Assembly (NCBI GenBank): GCA_964652155.1
Contig: CAZZBK010000109.1
Coordinates: 1-21,149, forward strand
From: CAZZBK01 sp964652155
GTDB taxonomy: Bacteria; Planctomycetota; Planctomycetia; Pirellulales; PNKZ01
Length of the DNA: 21,149 nucleotides
Reading direction: 5' to 3'
In this document: piece by piece, positions 13,476 through 21,094 of the stretch
How the letters are laid out: every line of letters begins with the position of its first letter
Position numbering within the stretch: position 1 is the stretch's first letter
Translations under genes and position numbers: made by a program
Notes under the pieces: generated by a model
What the model was told of the DNA's origin: nothing
Seen by the model: only the letters and a program-made list of their open reading frames with translations
Databases searched by the model: none

Positions 13476-14834
13476 ATGCTACGAATCATCGGCGAGCGCG
13501 CGGACAATTGCCAGGGGCAAACCCGACGCAGCTTCGTCCAGGCCGGCTGCCTCGGGCTGGGCGGCTTCGGCCTGAGCGACTGGTTCCGACTACGCGAGGC
13601 CCAAGGGGCCGTCGATCAGCGGCGCGACACGAGCGTCATCCTGTTCTGGCTCAGCGGCGGGCCCGGTCACATGGAGACCTATGATCCCAAGCCTGAAGCC
13701 GTCGATCAGTACCGCGGACCGTTTGGGGCGGTGAGTTCTGCCGTCAGCGGCCTGCTCATGAGCGAGATGATACCCGAACAGGCCAAGATCATGGATCGGC
13801 TCGCGGTGTTGCGGACCGTCAATCATGGCAGCGGCGACCATACCAAGGGGAACCATTGGATGCTCACGGGCTTTGAAGGCCCGAGCTTCAATGCGATCGA
13901 TTTCAACGTGCAACGCCGGCCGTCAATGGGCTCGGTCGTGGCCAAACTCAAGGGGCTGCAGACGAGCGGCATGCCCCCGTATGTCGCCGTGCCCAACCTG
14001 CGCGGCGGCACCGATAATTTCTTCCACTACGCAACGTACCTCGGCGCGGGCGCGAATCCGTTCAACGTCGAAAGCGACCCGAACTCGAGCGAGTTCGCCG
14101 TCAAAAATTTGACGCTGCAACCCGAACTGTCGTTCGATCGACTAGCCGACCGCCGCCGCGTGCTCGAAACGCTCGACCAGTTCCGCCGAGACAGCGAGCG
14201 CTCGTTCGCCGATCGCGAGCAGCAATACCAACGGGCGTTCGACTTGCTCACCAGTCGTCAGGTGTCCGGCGCGTTCGACATCAACGCCGAGAGTGCCGCG
14301 ACGCGCGATCGTTACGGCCGGCACACCTTTGGTCAGAGCGCGTTACTCGCTCGCCGCATGGTCGAGTCCGGTGTCCCGTTCGTCACCGTCAACTGTGTCC
14401 CCTGGGATCATCACGGCACGGCGGGTCGACTGCGGACCGAGGAAGGAGCCAAGCTGCTCATCCCGCCGCTTGATCGAGCCATCGCGGCCTTGGTGACCGA
14501 CTTGATCGATCGCGGTCTGTATGAGAAGACGCTGGTCGTGGCGATGGGTGAATTCGGTCGCACGCCGAAGATGAATGCCGAAGGGGGCCGTGACCACTGG
14601 GGGCACACGTTCAGCGTGTTGATGGGGTGCGGCAGCATGCGCATGGGTCAGGCGATCGGACGCAGCGACGAGCGCGGCGAGTATGTGGCCGATCGACCGA
14701 TCACGCCGCAGGACGTCACGTCGACCGTGTTCCATCATCTGGGCATCCGCGCCGAGCAGGTCTCGTTTGTCGATCGCCAAGGGCGTGGCCTGCCGCTGGT
14801 CGACCACGGCGCGCCGATCGCCGAGTTGCTCTAA
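13476..14834 (+). CDS. Tat-exported DUF1501 protein
   Basis: 452 residues of the DUF1501 family, relatives of the sulfatase/alkaline phosphatase superfamily that are greatly expanded in planctomycetes. The N-terminus carries a twin-arginine signal (TRRSFVQAG, then a Gly/Leu-rich core, about residues 16-33). The FWLSGGPGHMETYDPKP block, GDHTKGNHWMLTG, WDHHG and MGEFGRTPKMN with GGRDHWG follow in family order. The ATG at 13476 is favoured over an in-frame TTG at 13446 because GGCGGAG lies eight bases before it. DUF1501 genes usually follow a DUF1549/DUF1553 cytochrome-like partner; here none is present and the gene has its own promoter. Biochemical activity is unproven for the family. Confidence 0.9.
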   Translation: MLRIIGERADNCQGQTRRSFVQAGCLGLGGFGLSDWFRLREAQGAVDQRRDTSVILFWLSGGPGHMETYDPKPEAVDQYRGPFGAVSSAVSGLLMSEMIPEQAKIMDRLAVLRTVNHGSGDHTKGNHWMLTGFEGPSFNAIDFNVQRRPSMGSVVAKLKGLQTSGMPPYVAVPNLRGGTDNFFHYATYLGAGANPFNVESDPNSSEFAVKNLTLQPELSFDRLADRRRVLETLDQFRRDSERSFADREQQYQRAFDLLTSRQVSGAFDINAESAATRDRYGRHTFGQSALLARRMVESGVPFVTVNCVPWDHHGTAGRLRTEEGAKLLIPPLDRAIAALVTDLIDRGLYEKTLVVAMGEFGRTPKMNAEGGRDHWGHTFSVLMGCGSMRMGQAIGRSDERGEYVADRPITPQDVTSTVFHHLGIRAEQVSFVDRQGRGLPLVDHGAPIAELL

Positions 14835-14843
14835 AGCGCGTTC

Positions 14844-14888
14844 CTCGTTAGCCGCTAGCGCGCTCCGCTGCGCGTCGCGGCTAACGAG
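14844..14888. repeat. 12-bp-stem hairpin after the DUF1501 gene
   Basis: CTCGTTAGCCGC (14844-14855) pairs perfectly with GCGGCTAACGAG (14877-14888) around a GC-rich 21-nt loop. It starts ten bases after the stop. There is no T-tract, so it is either a terminator of unusual type or a dispersed palindrome. Confidence 0.5.
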
Positions 14889-15278
14889 CGTGTATTCAGC
14901 GCGTCGTCGTACGCCAACGGACGGATACACATTCGTACCCGCTGCGTGCCGTTGCCTGTTCGCCACGTCGTTACGCTCTGCCTGTTTACCCCAGGCGGCA
15001 TGATGCGAAAAGTCAGCGCCGCTGGGGCACATGTGTCGGCTGCTGGCACCCAGAAACTTGAATTTTTTTCATTCGCCGCAAGTGGCCGCTCGGCAATCAC
15101 TTGAGCCGGTTTCGCCCGAGCCCGCCGCGGATTTTCGTTTGCACAAGGTGCATTGTTCAGACACATTTGCGGTAGGCCGTTCTGCGCGCATGTTGCGCTC
15201 AACGAGCCATTGCGGAGTGGGTTCCCCGAACCGTGGGTCGGGGAAGCGCGTGGACCCGAGAGCTGTGGAGTGACTTCG
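14889..15278. other. intergenic region with a leader hairpin
   Basis: No gene or RNA recognised in this 390-bp stretch. An inverted repeat TTCCCCGA (15222-15229) / TCGGGGAA (15238-15245) lies 34 bases before the YTV start and would form a hairpin in its 5' leader. A T7 run occurs near 15063. I could not pick a promoter. Confidence 0.4.
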
Positions 15279-16664
15279 ATGCGGACACCTTTGCTGGCCA
15301 CCTTGATATTGCTGGGCGGAGGCGCGGCCTCGGCCTGGGCGCAAGTCCCGTGCGCCTCGTGCGTGCAGGCTTATCGATTGAAGTGCGAAACCGTTTACGA
15401 GGAACGGCAGGTCAACGCCTTCCGCGTCGACTACGAGACCGTCTATGACGAGCGGCAGGTCACCACCTACCGACCCGTCTGGGAGACCGAGGTCCGCGAG
15501 CGTCGCTACCAAGTCGCGCGGCCGGTCTACGAGACGAGCGAGCGCGAAGAGCGCATCACCGTGCAGAAGCCGGTCTACGAGACCGTCGTCGAGGACCGCA
15601 GCTACAACGTCGTGCGTAACGTGTACGAGACCAGCGAGCGCGAAGAGCGCATCACCGTGCAGAAGCCGGTGTACGAAACCTATCAACAAGATCGCTCGTA
15701 CACCGTGCGCCGCCCGGTCTACGAGACCAGCGAGCGTGAAGAGCACTACACGGTCATGCAGCCGGTGACCAGCTATCGGCCCGTCCAGGTCGATCAAGGC
15801 AACTACGTCGATCAACTCGTGTGCCGGCCCGGCGCGGTCCATAACCGACTCGCTTGGCAGCCGGCGGCTTGTGTCGTCGATCCGGCTACCGGAGTCACCG
15901 CGTACAAGCCGGGCGGTTTGGCTTGGACCCCCGTGCAAGCTCCGCCGGTGACGCAGGTGTATCGCGCGTGGCAGCCGAATGTCGTCACGTACAACGTGCC
16001 ACAGGTGAGCTACGTGCCGCAGGCGCAGGTCCGCAAGGTGCCGGTGCAAACCGTCCGCTGGGTCGACGAGCGCGTCGTGCAACAGGTCCCCGTGACCGTC
16101 TGCCGCGTGGTCGCCGAGGAGCAAGTCCGCAAGGTGCCGGTGACTGTGTGTCGCCAGGTGGTCGAGCGGGTCGAGAACAAGGTCCCCGTGCAGGTTTGCA
16201 AGTACGTCACTGAAGAGCAAGTCCGCAAGGTGCCGGTGACCGTGTGCCGCATGGTCTACGAAGAGAAGGTCGAGCAGACGCCGTATCGCGTCTGCAAGCA
16301 GGTGGCCGAGGTGCAGACGGTCAAGACGCCGCGCTGTGTCGAGAAGCGGACGCCAGTGACCTACACCTACAAGGTGCCGCGGACGATCGTGTATCGGGTG
16401 CCTCTGGACCCATGTGGGAACGAGATCCCGGCGGCCGCGACGAGCCCGGCACCGGCCGCGAGCGTGCCGACTGAGCCCACTCCGGCCACATCGACTGCGC
16501 CGAGCGTTGGTGCCCCGACGGCTCAGCCGAGCTTGCCGACCGGCCCGACCGCGACCACCACGCAGAAGCCGGCCGAGTTGCCCGGTCCCGCCGCGCCGAG
16601 CCCGGCCGCTCCGGTTCCTCCGCCCGCCCCCAAGGACGGTGCCGCCGAGAAGGCCAAGAGCTAG
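15279..16664 (+). CDS. YTV-repeat cell-wall/surface protein
   Basis: 461 residues. A signal peptide (1-21, cleavage after AWA) is followed by a first repeat block (about 35-170) of V-Y-ET...ER...V-x-K/R-P units, a spacer (about 170-249), and a second block (about 250-375) of QVRKVPVTVCR-type units with a regularly placed Cys. The C-terminus (about 388-461) is Pro/Ala/Thr-rich low complexity. The repeats match the YTV domain, described in planctomycetes and linked to their insoluble cell-wall fraction. GGAG eight bases before the ATG at 15279 fixes the start; a longer in-frame extension upstream has no signal peptide and is not used. It stands alone between hairpins, with two terminators downstream. 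Cys in the second block suggests disulfide cross-linking (inference). Confidence 0.88.
   Translation: MRTPLLATLILLGGGAASAWAQVPCASCVQAYRLKCETVYEERQVNAFRVDYETVYDERQVTTYRPVWETEVRERRYQVARPVYETSEREERITVQKPVYETVVEDRSYNVVRNVYETSEREERITVQKPVYETYQQDRSYTVRRPVYETSEREEHYTVMQPVTSYRPVQVDQGNYVDQLVCRPGAVHNRLAWQPAACVVDPATGVTAYKPGGLAWTPVQAPPVTQVYRAWQPNVVTYNVPQVSYVPQAQVRKVPVQTVRWVDERVVQQVPVTVCRVVAEEQVRKVPVTVCRQVVERVENKVPVQVCKYVTEEQVRKVPVTVCRMVYEEKVEQTPYRVCKQVAEVQTVKTPRCVEKRTPVTYTYKVPRTIVYRVPLDPCGNEIPAAATSPAPAASVPTEPTPATSTAPSVGAPTAQPSLPTGPTATTTQKPAELPGPAAPSPAAPVPPPAPKDGAAEKAKS
15528..15815 (+). repeat. 96-bp direct repeats in the YTV gene
   Basis: The codons for YETSEREE start at 15528, 15624 and 15720, so the spacing is exactly 96 bp (32 residues, two 16-residue sub-units). 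The first two are nearly identical in DNA over about 55 bp, so duplication or conversion was recent. The second block (16026-16402) has the same 96-bp spacing for QVRKVPVTVCR. Confidence 0.8.
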
Positions 16665-16696
16665 TCCGCTATCTCACGAGTAGGCCCACGGGGTGC

Positions 16697-16724
16697 CCTG
16701 CTCACGTCTGCGTGAGCAGGTTTC
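16697..16724 (+). terminator. terminator 1 after the YTV gene
   Basis: CCTGCTCACG (16697-16706) pairs perfectly with CGTGAGCAGG (16711-16720) around TCTG and is followed by TTTC. Confidence 0.6.
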
Positions 16725-16736
16725 TGAGCCAGTGCC

Positions 16737-16782
16737 GCGGGGTTCGGTTTGCACACGTTGTGAACCGGACCCCGCTTTGTTT
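16737..16782 (+). terminator. terminator 2 after the YTV gene
   Basis: GCGGGGTTCGGTT (16737-16749) pairs with AACCGGACCCCGC (16763-16775), 12 of 13 Watson-Crick plus one G-U, and is followed by TTTGTTT. This is the best intrinsic terminator in the window. Confidence 0.75.
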
Positions 16783-16807
16783 CCTCCCCAAGTCGTCGTC
16801 TTGGCAT

Positions 16808-16840
16808 TAGAATGGAATGCAACACGGCTCGTTCGAGCCG
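16808..16840 (+). promoter_or_regulatory. possible -10 and operator-like palindrome before the FtsK operon
   Basis: TAGAAT (16808-16813), the same -10 hexamer as proposed for the thioesterase gene, without a clear -35. Downstream, CGGCTCG (16825-16831) and CGAGCCG (16834-16840) form a 16-bp palindrome where the 5' leader would begin. It could be an operator or a leader hairpin. Confidence 0.3.
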
Positions 16841-16866
16841 CTTTGCTCTCTTCGGAGTCGGACACG

Positions 16867-17088
16867 ATGCGTGAGGGAGACCTGAGCCTGGTCAGCAGTT
16901 CGTTGCAGTACGCGTACAAAGTGCTGCGGCAGCGTTGGGACGACACCGAGGAGGTCTGGCGCGACGTGGTCCGCAAGCGGTTCGACGAACAGCACATCGA
17001 GCCCATCGAGCCCACGGTGCTCAACACGCTCAAGGCGATCAACCGTCTGGCGTCGGTCTTGGAACGTGCCCGCGAGGAGTGCTCGTGA
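16867..17088 (+). CDS. small two-helix partner of the FtsK-like ATPase
   Basis: 73 residues, predicted almost all helical. Helix 1 (about 6-43) carries W24, W31 and F39; a short break IEPIEP (44-49) follows; helix 2 (about 50-72) has Leu/Ile/Ala on one face. The size, hairpin shape and gene position beside a multi-ATPase resemble WXG100/ESX proteins, but there is no WxG at the turn and no YxxxD/E tail signal, so the relation is inference. GGAG nine bases before the ATG supports the start. The stop TGA overlaps the next gene's GTG (GTGA), which indicates translational coupling. A cytoplasmic subunit or adaptor of the ATPase is as plausible as a secreted substrate. Confidence 0.75.
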   Translation: MREGDLSLVSSSLQYAYKVLRQRWDDTEEVWRDVVRKRFDEQHIEPIEPTVLNTLKAINRLASVLERAREECS

Positions 17089-20000
17089 AAGCCGACGCCG
17101 AGCGAGAACATCCGGTCCGCGCGCAAGAGGCGCTGCTCGAGCGGCTCACCCAAGCGGCGCAAGCCCGCGCCGCGGCGATCGCCACCATCGACGGCGCACT
17201 GCAAGAGGCCAAGGTCGCCGCCCGCGACGCGCTGCAAGCCGCCACCGAACGCGCCGAGGGGGCGCGGCAACGCGCCCTGGCCGTGGCTCAACAATCGCGG
17301 CATCAACGTCTGCACCTGCTCCAGCAGCGTTACGAGGGGGACTACCGTGTCATGCAGCAGCGCTGGGGCGAGCGCCGTGACAAGATCAACGCCCGCGTGA
17401 ATGCCATTCGGGGCAAAGCCAAGCGCGACCTGAAGGAGAGCAGTCTCGACATCCAGAACGTGTTCGACGCCACGAAGCACCGCCCTCGACGCGAGTTTCA
17501 GGAGGCGCAGAAGCAGGTCGATCAGCGTGCCGCGCGGCTCGAAGCGCTGGCCGAGGAAGCCAAGCATTTTCTGTTCGACTGCCGGCTGTTCCGCCCACCG
17601 CAGGTCGACCCTGAAGTGCCTCGCCCCGCGACCGAGGACGAGGCGCTGCAAACATTCCTGGCCCGGCTCTCCGAGTCGGAAACGAAGCTGGCCGAGCTGA
17701 CCGCACTCAAGTTGCCGCGGTTTTTTGCCGGCGGCACGCCCGTCTGGGCGTACCTCGCGTTGTGGTTGCTGCTCGCTTATCCGGCCGGTCATTTGCACGA
17801 TTGGGACTATGCCTACTTGGCCAGCAGTGGTGGCGCGGCGGTGGCGCTCGGCACGCTGCTGTGCGTCTGGCTCTACGCGCTGGCCCGCCGCCGCACGAGT
17901 CTGTTCTACGACACGCTCTGTCAGCAGTTGCTTGAAGCCGAGCAGGCCAAGGCCCGCTGGCTCGAACTGGCCGTGCAGCGTTGTCAGCGAGAGACCACGG
18001 CGATTGTGCAGAAGTATCAGGCCGACATGGCCGCCGCCAAGTCGCACTACGAGACCACCAAGTCCGCCGCGATCGCCGAGCGCGATCAGCAATTGGCCGC
18101 GGCCGAGAACGAGTTTGGCCCCCCCGTCTCGCAGTTCGAAATGTACCACTCGCAGGAGTCGGTCGAGTTGGAAGAGGCGTTGCACGCGGCCGAGCGCCAG
18201 GCCGACGAGGTCCTCGAGCAGGCGTTGGCCTTGGCCCAGCAGGCGCACGACGAGTCGCTCGCCGCCGCCAGCGAGGCCGCGCGACACAAGCACGCCGCCG
18301 CCGACCAGGTGTGGCAACAAGCGTGGCTCGAGAGCCAAGCGGCGTCGGCCGCGATCGCCCAGCAGTGTCGGCAATGGTTCCCGCCGTGGAAAGCCGAGGC
18401 CTGGCAGAGTTGGCCGCCCCCCAAGGACATTGCCCCAGTCATCCGCTTTGGTCAGTACGCGATTCGCAGCGAGCACGTGGCCGACGATTTGCCCAAGCTC
18501 GATGACCAGGCTCGGATCGTGTTGCCCGCGCTGCTCGAGTTCCCAGACCGCTGCTCGCTGATGATCCGCGCCGGCGGGGCAGGACGCGTGCACGCCGTCG
18601 ATTTGCTCCAGGCGGTCATGATGCGGTTCCTCACCTCGATCCCGCCGGGCAAGGTGCGGTACACGATCGTCGATCCTGTCGGGCTCGGCCAGAACTTCGC
18701 CGGGTTCATGCACCTGGCCGACTACGACGAACTGCTCGTCACGCACAAGATTTGGACCGAGCCGCAACAAATCGAGCAGCGGCTCGCCGAGCTTTCGAGC
18801 CACATGGCCAACGTGATCCAGAAGTATCTGCGCAATGAGTTCGAGACAATCGACGAGTACAATGTGCACGCCGGCGAGGTGGCCGAACCGTATCGCGTCG
18901 TGGTCGTGGCGAATTTCCCCTTCAACTTTACCGAGGCCGCGACGCGCCATCTGGTCAGCATCGCGACGACCGGCGCTCGCTGCGGGGTTTACACGCTGAT
19001 CAGCATCGACCCCAAACTCCCTTTGCCGCACGGCTTTCGTCCCTCCGACTTGGAACAAAGTTGCATCAAGCTCGTGTGGCGCGAGAACGGTTTCGCCCGC
19101 AAGGACGACACGTTCGAACGCTTTCCGCTGCTCGTCGATGGTCCGCCCGAGGGGGAGCTCTTCTCGCAAATCGTGCATCAGGTGGGCGAGGCAGCCAAGG
19201 ACGCCAACCGGGTCGAAGTGCCGTTCGAGTTCATTGCCCCCGCCGAGGCCCGTTGGTGGACGCACGACAGCCGCGCTGGGGTCGACATTCCGCTCGGCCG
19301 CGCCGGTGCCACCAAGCGACAGCACTTGCAGTTGGGACGCGGCACCAGCCAGCACGTGCTCATCGCCGGCAAGACGGGCTCGGGCAAGTCGACCTTGCTG
19401 CACGCGCTCATCACCAACGCCGCGCTCATGTACAGCCCCGACGAACTCGAACTCTATCTCATCGACTTCAAGAAGGGGGTCGAGTTCAAAGTCTACGCCG
19501 AGCATCGTCTGCCCCACGCCCGGGTCATTGCCATCGAGAGCGAACGCGAGTTTGGCCTGAGCGTCTTGCAGCGGCTCGACGTCGAGTTGAAGGAACGGGG
19601 CGAGAAGTTTCGCGAACACAACGTGCAGGACCTGGGCAGCTACCGCGACTCGACCCTCGTCGCGCTGCCACGCATCCTGCTGCTGGTCGACGAGTTTCAG
19701 GAGTTCTTTGTCGAAGACGACAAGATCGCGCAAGACGTGTCGCTGCTCATGGACCGACTGGTGCGGCAAGGACGCGCCTTCGGCATCCACGTACACCTGG
19801 GCAGCCAGACGCTCGGCGGCACCTACAGTCTTGCCCGCAGCACGCTGGGGCAAATGGCCATCCGCATCGCGTTGCAGTGCAGCGAGGCCGACTCGACCTT
19901 GATCCTGAGCGAGGAGAATCCGGCCGCCCGGCTGCTGACCCGACCCGGCGAAGCGATCTACAACGATGCCAACGGTCGGGCCGAGGGGAACCACCTGTTC

Positions 20001-20981
20001 CAGGTCGTGTGGCTCGGCGACGAACGCCGCGAGCAGTACCTCAAGAGCCTGTCCAAGCTCGCCGCCGAGCGGCACATGAGTGATCGCGAACAGATCGTGT
20101 TCGAGGGGAACCTGCCGGCCGACGTGCAGGCCAACCGGCTGCTGCGCGCCGCGCTCGCCGCCGAGGCGTGGCCCGCGCGGGCCCTCGCGGCCACGGCCTG
20201 GCTCGGCGAGGCGATCGCCATCAAGGACCCCACCGCCTGCGTCTTCCGCGCCCAGAGCGGCAACCACGTCGTGCTCATCGGCCAGCAGAGCGAGGCCGCG
20301 CTGGGACTGATGGCCACGATGATCATCGGCATCGCCGTGCAACAGCCGCCACTGAGCGACACCGCGCCGCAGGGCGCGCGGTTCGTCGTGCTCGATGGCC
20401 AAGCCCCCGACGCCACGCACGCCGGACTCTTCCCACGGCTCAAAAAATCGCTGCCGCATCCACTCGAAGTCGGCTCCCCTCGCGACACGGCCCGGCTGCT
20501 CGACGAGTTGTCGGCCGAATTGGAGCGTCGTCAGTCGAGCCGCGAGGCCGATTTGCCGCCGGTCTATTTGTTCATTTACGACATTCAACGCTTCCGTGAG
20601 CTGCGCAAGGCCGAGGAGGATTTCGGCTTCGGCCGCGAGGCGAAGGCGAGCCCCTCGAAGCAGTTGGTCACATTGCTGCGCGAGGGACCCGCCCTGGGAA
20701 TGCACGTGATCCTGTGGGCCGACTCGCTCACGAACATGCAGCGTTCGTTCGAGCGGGGCACGATTCGCGAATTCGAGACGCGCGTGTTGTTCCAAATGAG
20801 CGTCTCCGACAGCAGCACGCTGATCGACTCGCCGCAGGCCAGCAAGCTCGGCCCGAACCGCGCCTTGCTGCACAGCGAGGAGCAAGGCCGGCTCGAAAAG
20901 TTCCGTCCCTACAATCTGCCCGACGACGCTTGGCTCGCGCAACTCTCCGCTCAACTCCAGCGAAGAGGAAGTGAGAAATGA
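17085..20981 (+). CDS. membrane FtsK/SpoIIIE-type triple-ATPase (EccC/EssC-like)
   Basis: 1298 residues. Coiled coil 1 (about 5-200), a two-segment membrane hairpin (about 219-237 and 244-266), and coiled coil 2 (about 268-440) are followed by three ATPase-like modules. Module 1 (about 455-700) has a decayed P-loop (AGGAGR, 496-501) and a Walker B strand ending in ANF (near 610). Module 2 (about 735-960) is intact: GKTGSGKST (762-770) and LLLVDEF with D869/E870. Module 3 (about 1040-1290) has GQQSEAA (1066) instead of a P-loop and IYDIQ (D1166). Three FtsK modules behind two membrane helices is the plan of EccC/EssC type VII secretion motors; no FtsK gamma DNA-binding domain is seen. GTG at 17085 is the start, with GAGGAG five bases upstream and overlapping the preceding stop. 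A DNA-translocase role cannot be excluded. Confidence 0.85.
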   Translation: MKADAEREHPVRAQEALLERLTQAAQARAAAIATIDGALQEAKVAARDALQAATERAEGARQRALAVAQQSRHQRLHLLQQRYEGDYRVMQQRWGERRDKINARVNAIRGKAKRDLKESSLDIQNVFDATKHRPRREFQEAQKQVDQRAARLEALAEEAKHFLFDCRLFRPPQVDPEVPRPATEDEALQTFLARLSESETKLAELTALKLPRFFAGGTPVWAYLALWLLLAYPAGHLHDWDYAYLASSGGAAVALGTLLCVWLYALARRRTSLFYDTLCQQLLEAEQAKARWLELAVQRCQRETTAIVQKYQADMAAAKSHYETTKSAAIAERDQQLAAAENEFGPPVSQFEMYHSQESVELEEALHAAERQADEVLEQALALAQQAHDESLAAASEAARHKHAAADQVWQQAWLESQAASAAIAQQCRQWFPPWKAEAWQSWPPPKDIAPVIRFGQYAIRSEHVADDLPKLDDQARIVLPALLEFPDRCSLMIRAGGAGRVHAVDLLQAVMMRFLTSIPPGKVRYTIVDPVGLGQNFAGFMHLADYDELLVTHKIWTEPQQIEQRLAELSSHMANVIQKYLRNEFETIDEYNVHAGEVAEPYRVVVVANFPFNFTEAATRHLVSIATTGARCGVYTLISIDPKLPLPHGFRPSDLEQSCIKLVWRENGFARKDDTFERFPLLVDGPPEGELFSQIVHQVGEAAKDANRVEVPFEFIAPAEARWWTHDSRAGVDIPLGRAGATKRQHLQLGRGTSQHVLIAGKTGSGKSTLLHALITNAALMYSPDELELYLIDFKKGVEFKVYAEHRLPHARVIAIESEREFGLSVLQRLDVELKERGEKFREHNVQDLGSYRDSTLVALPRILLLVDEFQEFFVEDDKIAQDVSLLMDRLVRQGRAFGIHVHLGSQTLGGTYSLARSTLGQMAIRIALQCSEADSTLILSEENPAARLLTRPGEAIYNDANGRAEGNHLFQVVWLGDERREQYLKSLSKLAAERHMSDREQIVFEGNLPADVQANRLLRAALAAEAWPARALAATAWLGEAIAIKDPTACVFRAQSGNHVVLIGQQSEAALGLMATMIIGIAVQQPPLSDTAPQGARFVVLDGQAPDATHAGLFPRLKKSLPHPLEVGSPRDTARLLDELSAELERRQSSREADLPPVYLFIYDIQRFRELRKAEEDFGFGREAKASPSKQLVTLLREGPALGMHVILWADSLTNMQRSFERGTIREFETRVLFQMSVSDSSTLIDSPQASKLGPNRALLHSEEQGRLEKFRPYNLPDDAWLAQLSAQLQRRGSEK

Positions 20982-21075
20982 TGAAGTATGAAGTATGAAG
21001 TATGAAGTATGAAAACGGAGCGCTATCGCGTGAGCGTGTCTTCCCTTTCATCCCTCATCCTTCATACTTCATCCC
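20982..21075. repeat. opposed heptanucleotide repeat tracts
   Basis: Four perfect TGAAGTA heptamers (20982-21009) directly follow the stop codon. At 21045-21072 four heptamers in opposite orientation occur (CTTTCAT, CCCTCAT, CCTTCAT, ACTTCAT). The two tracts could pair as a long imperfect hairpin with a loop of about 35 nt. They resemble the short tandem heptamer repeats known from other bacteria such as cyanobacteria. Confidence 0.75.
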
Positions 21076-21094
21076 TTCTGCGCAGCAGCTCACC

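Noticed and set aside
14889..15278. tRNA or other structured RNA gene
   Set aside because: No cloverleaf or conserved RNA motif could be found; only short hairpins are visible.
16674..20954. 1426-codon minus-strand open frame across the FtsK-like gene
   Set aside because: It is the antisense shadow of a GC-rich gene whose third positions are mostly G/C. It has low-complexity Arg/Gly/Leu composition and no domain, while the plus strand has clear Walker motifs and Shine-Dalgarno sites.
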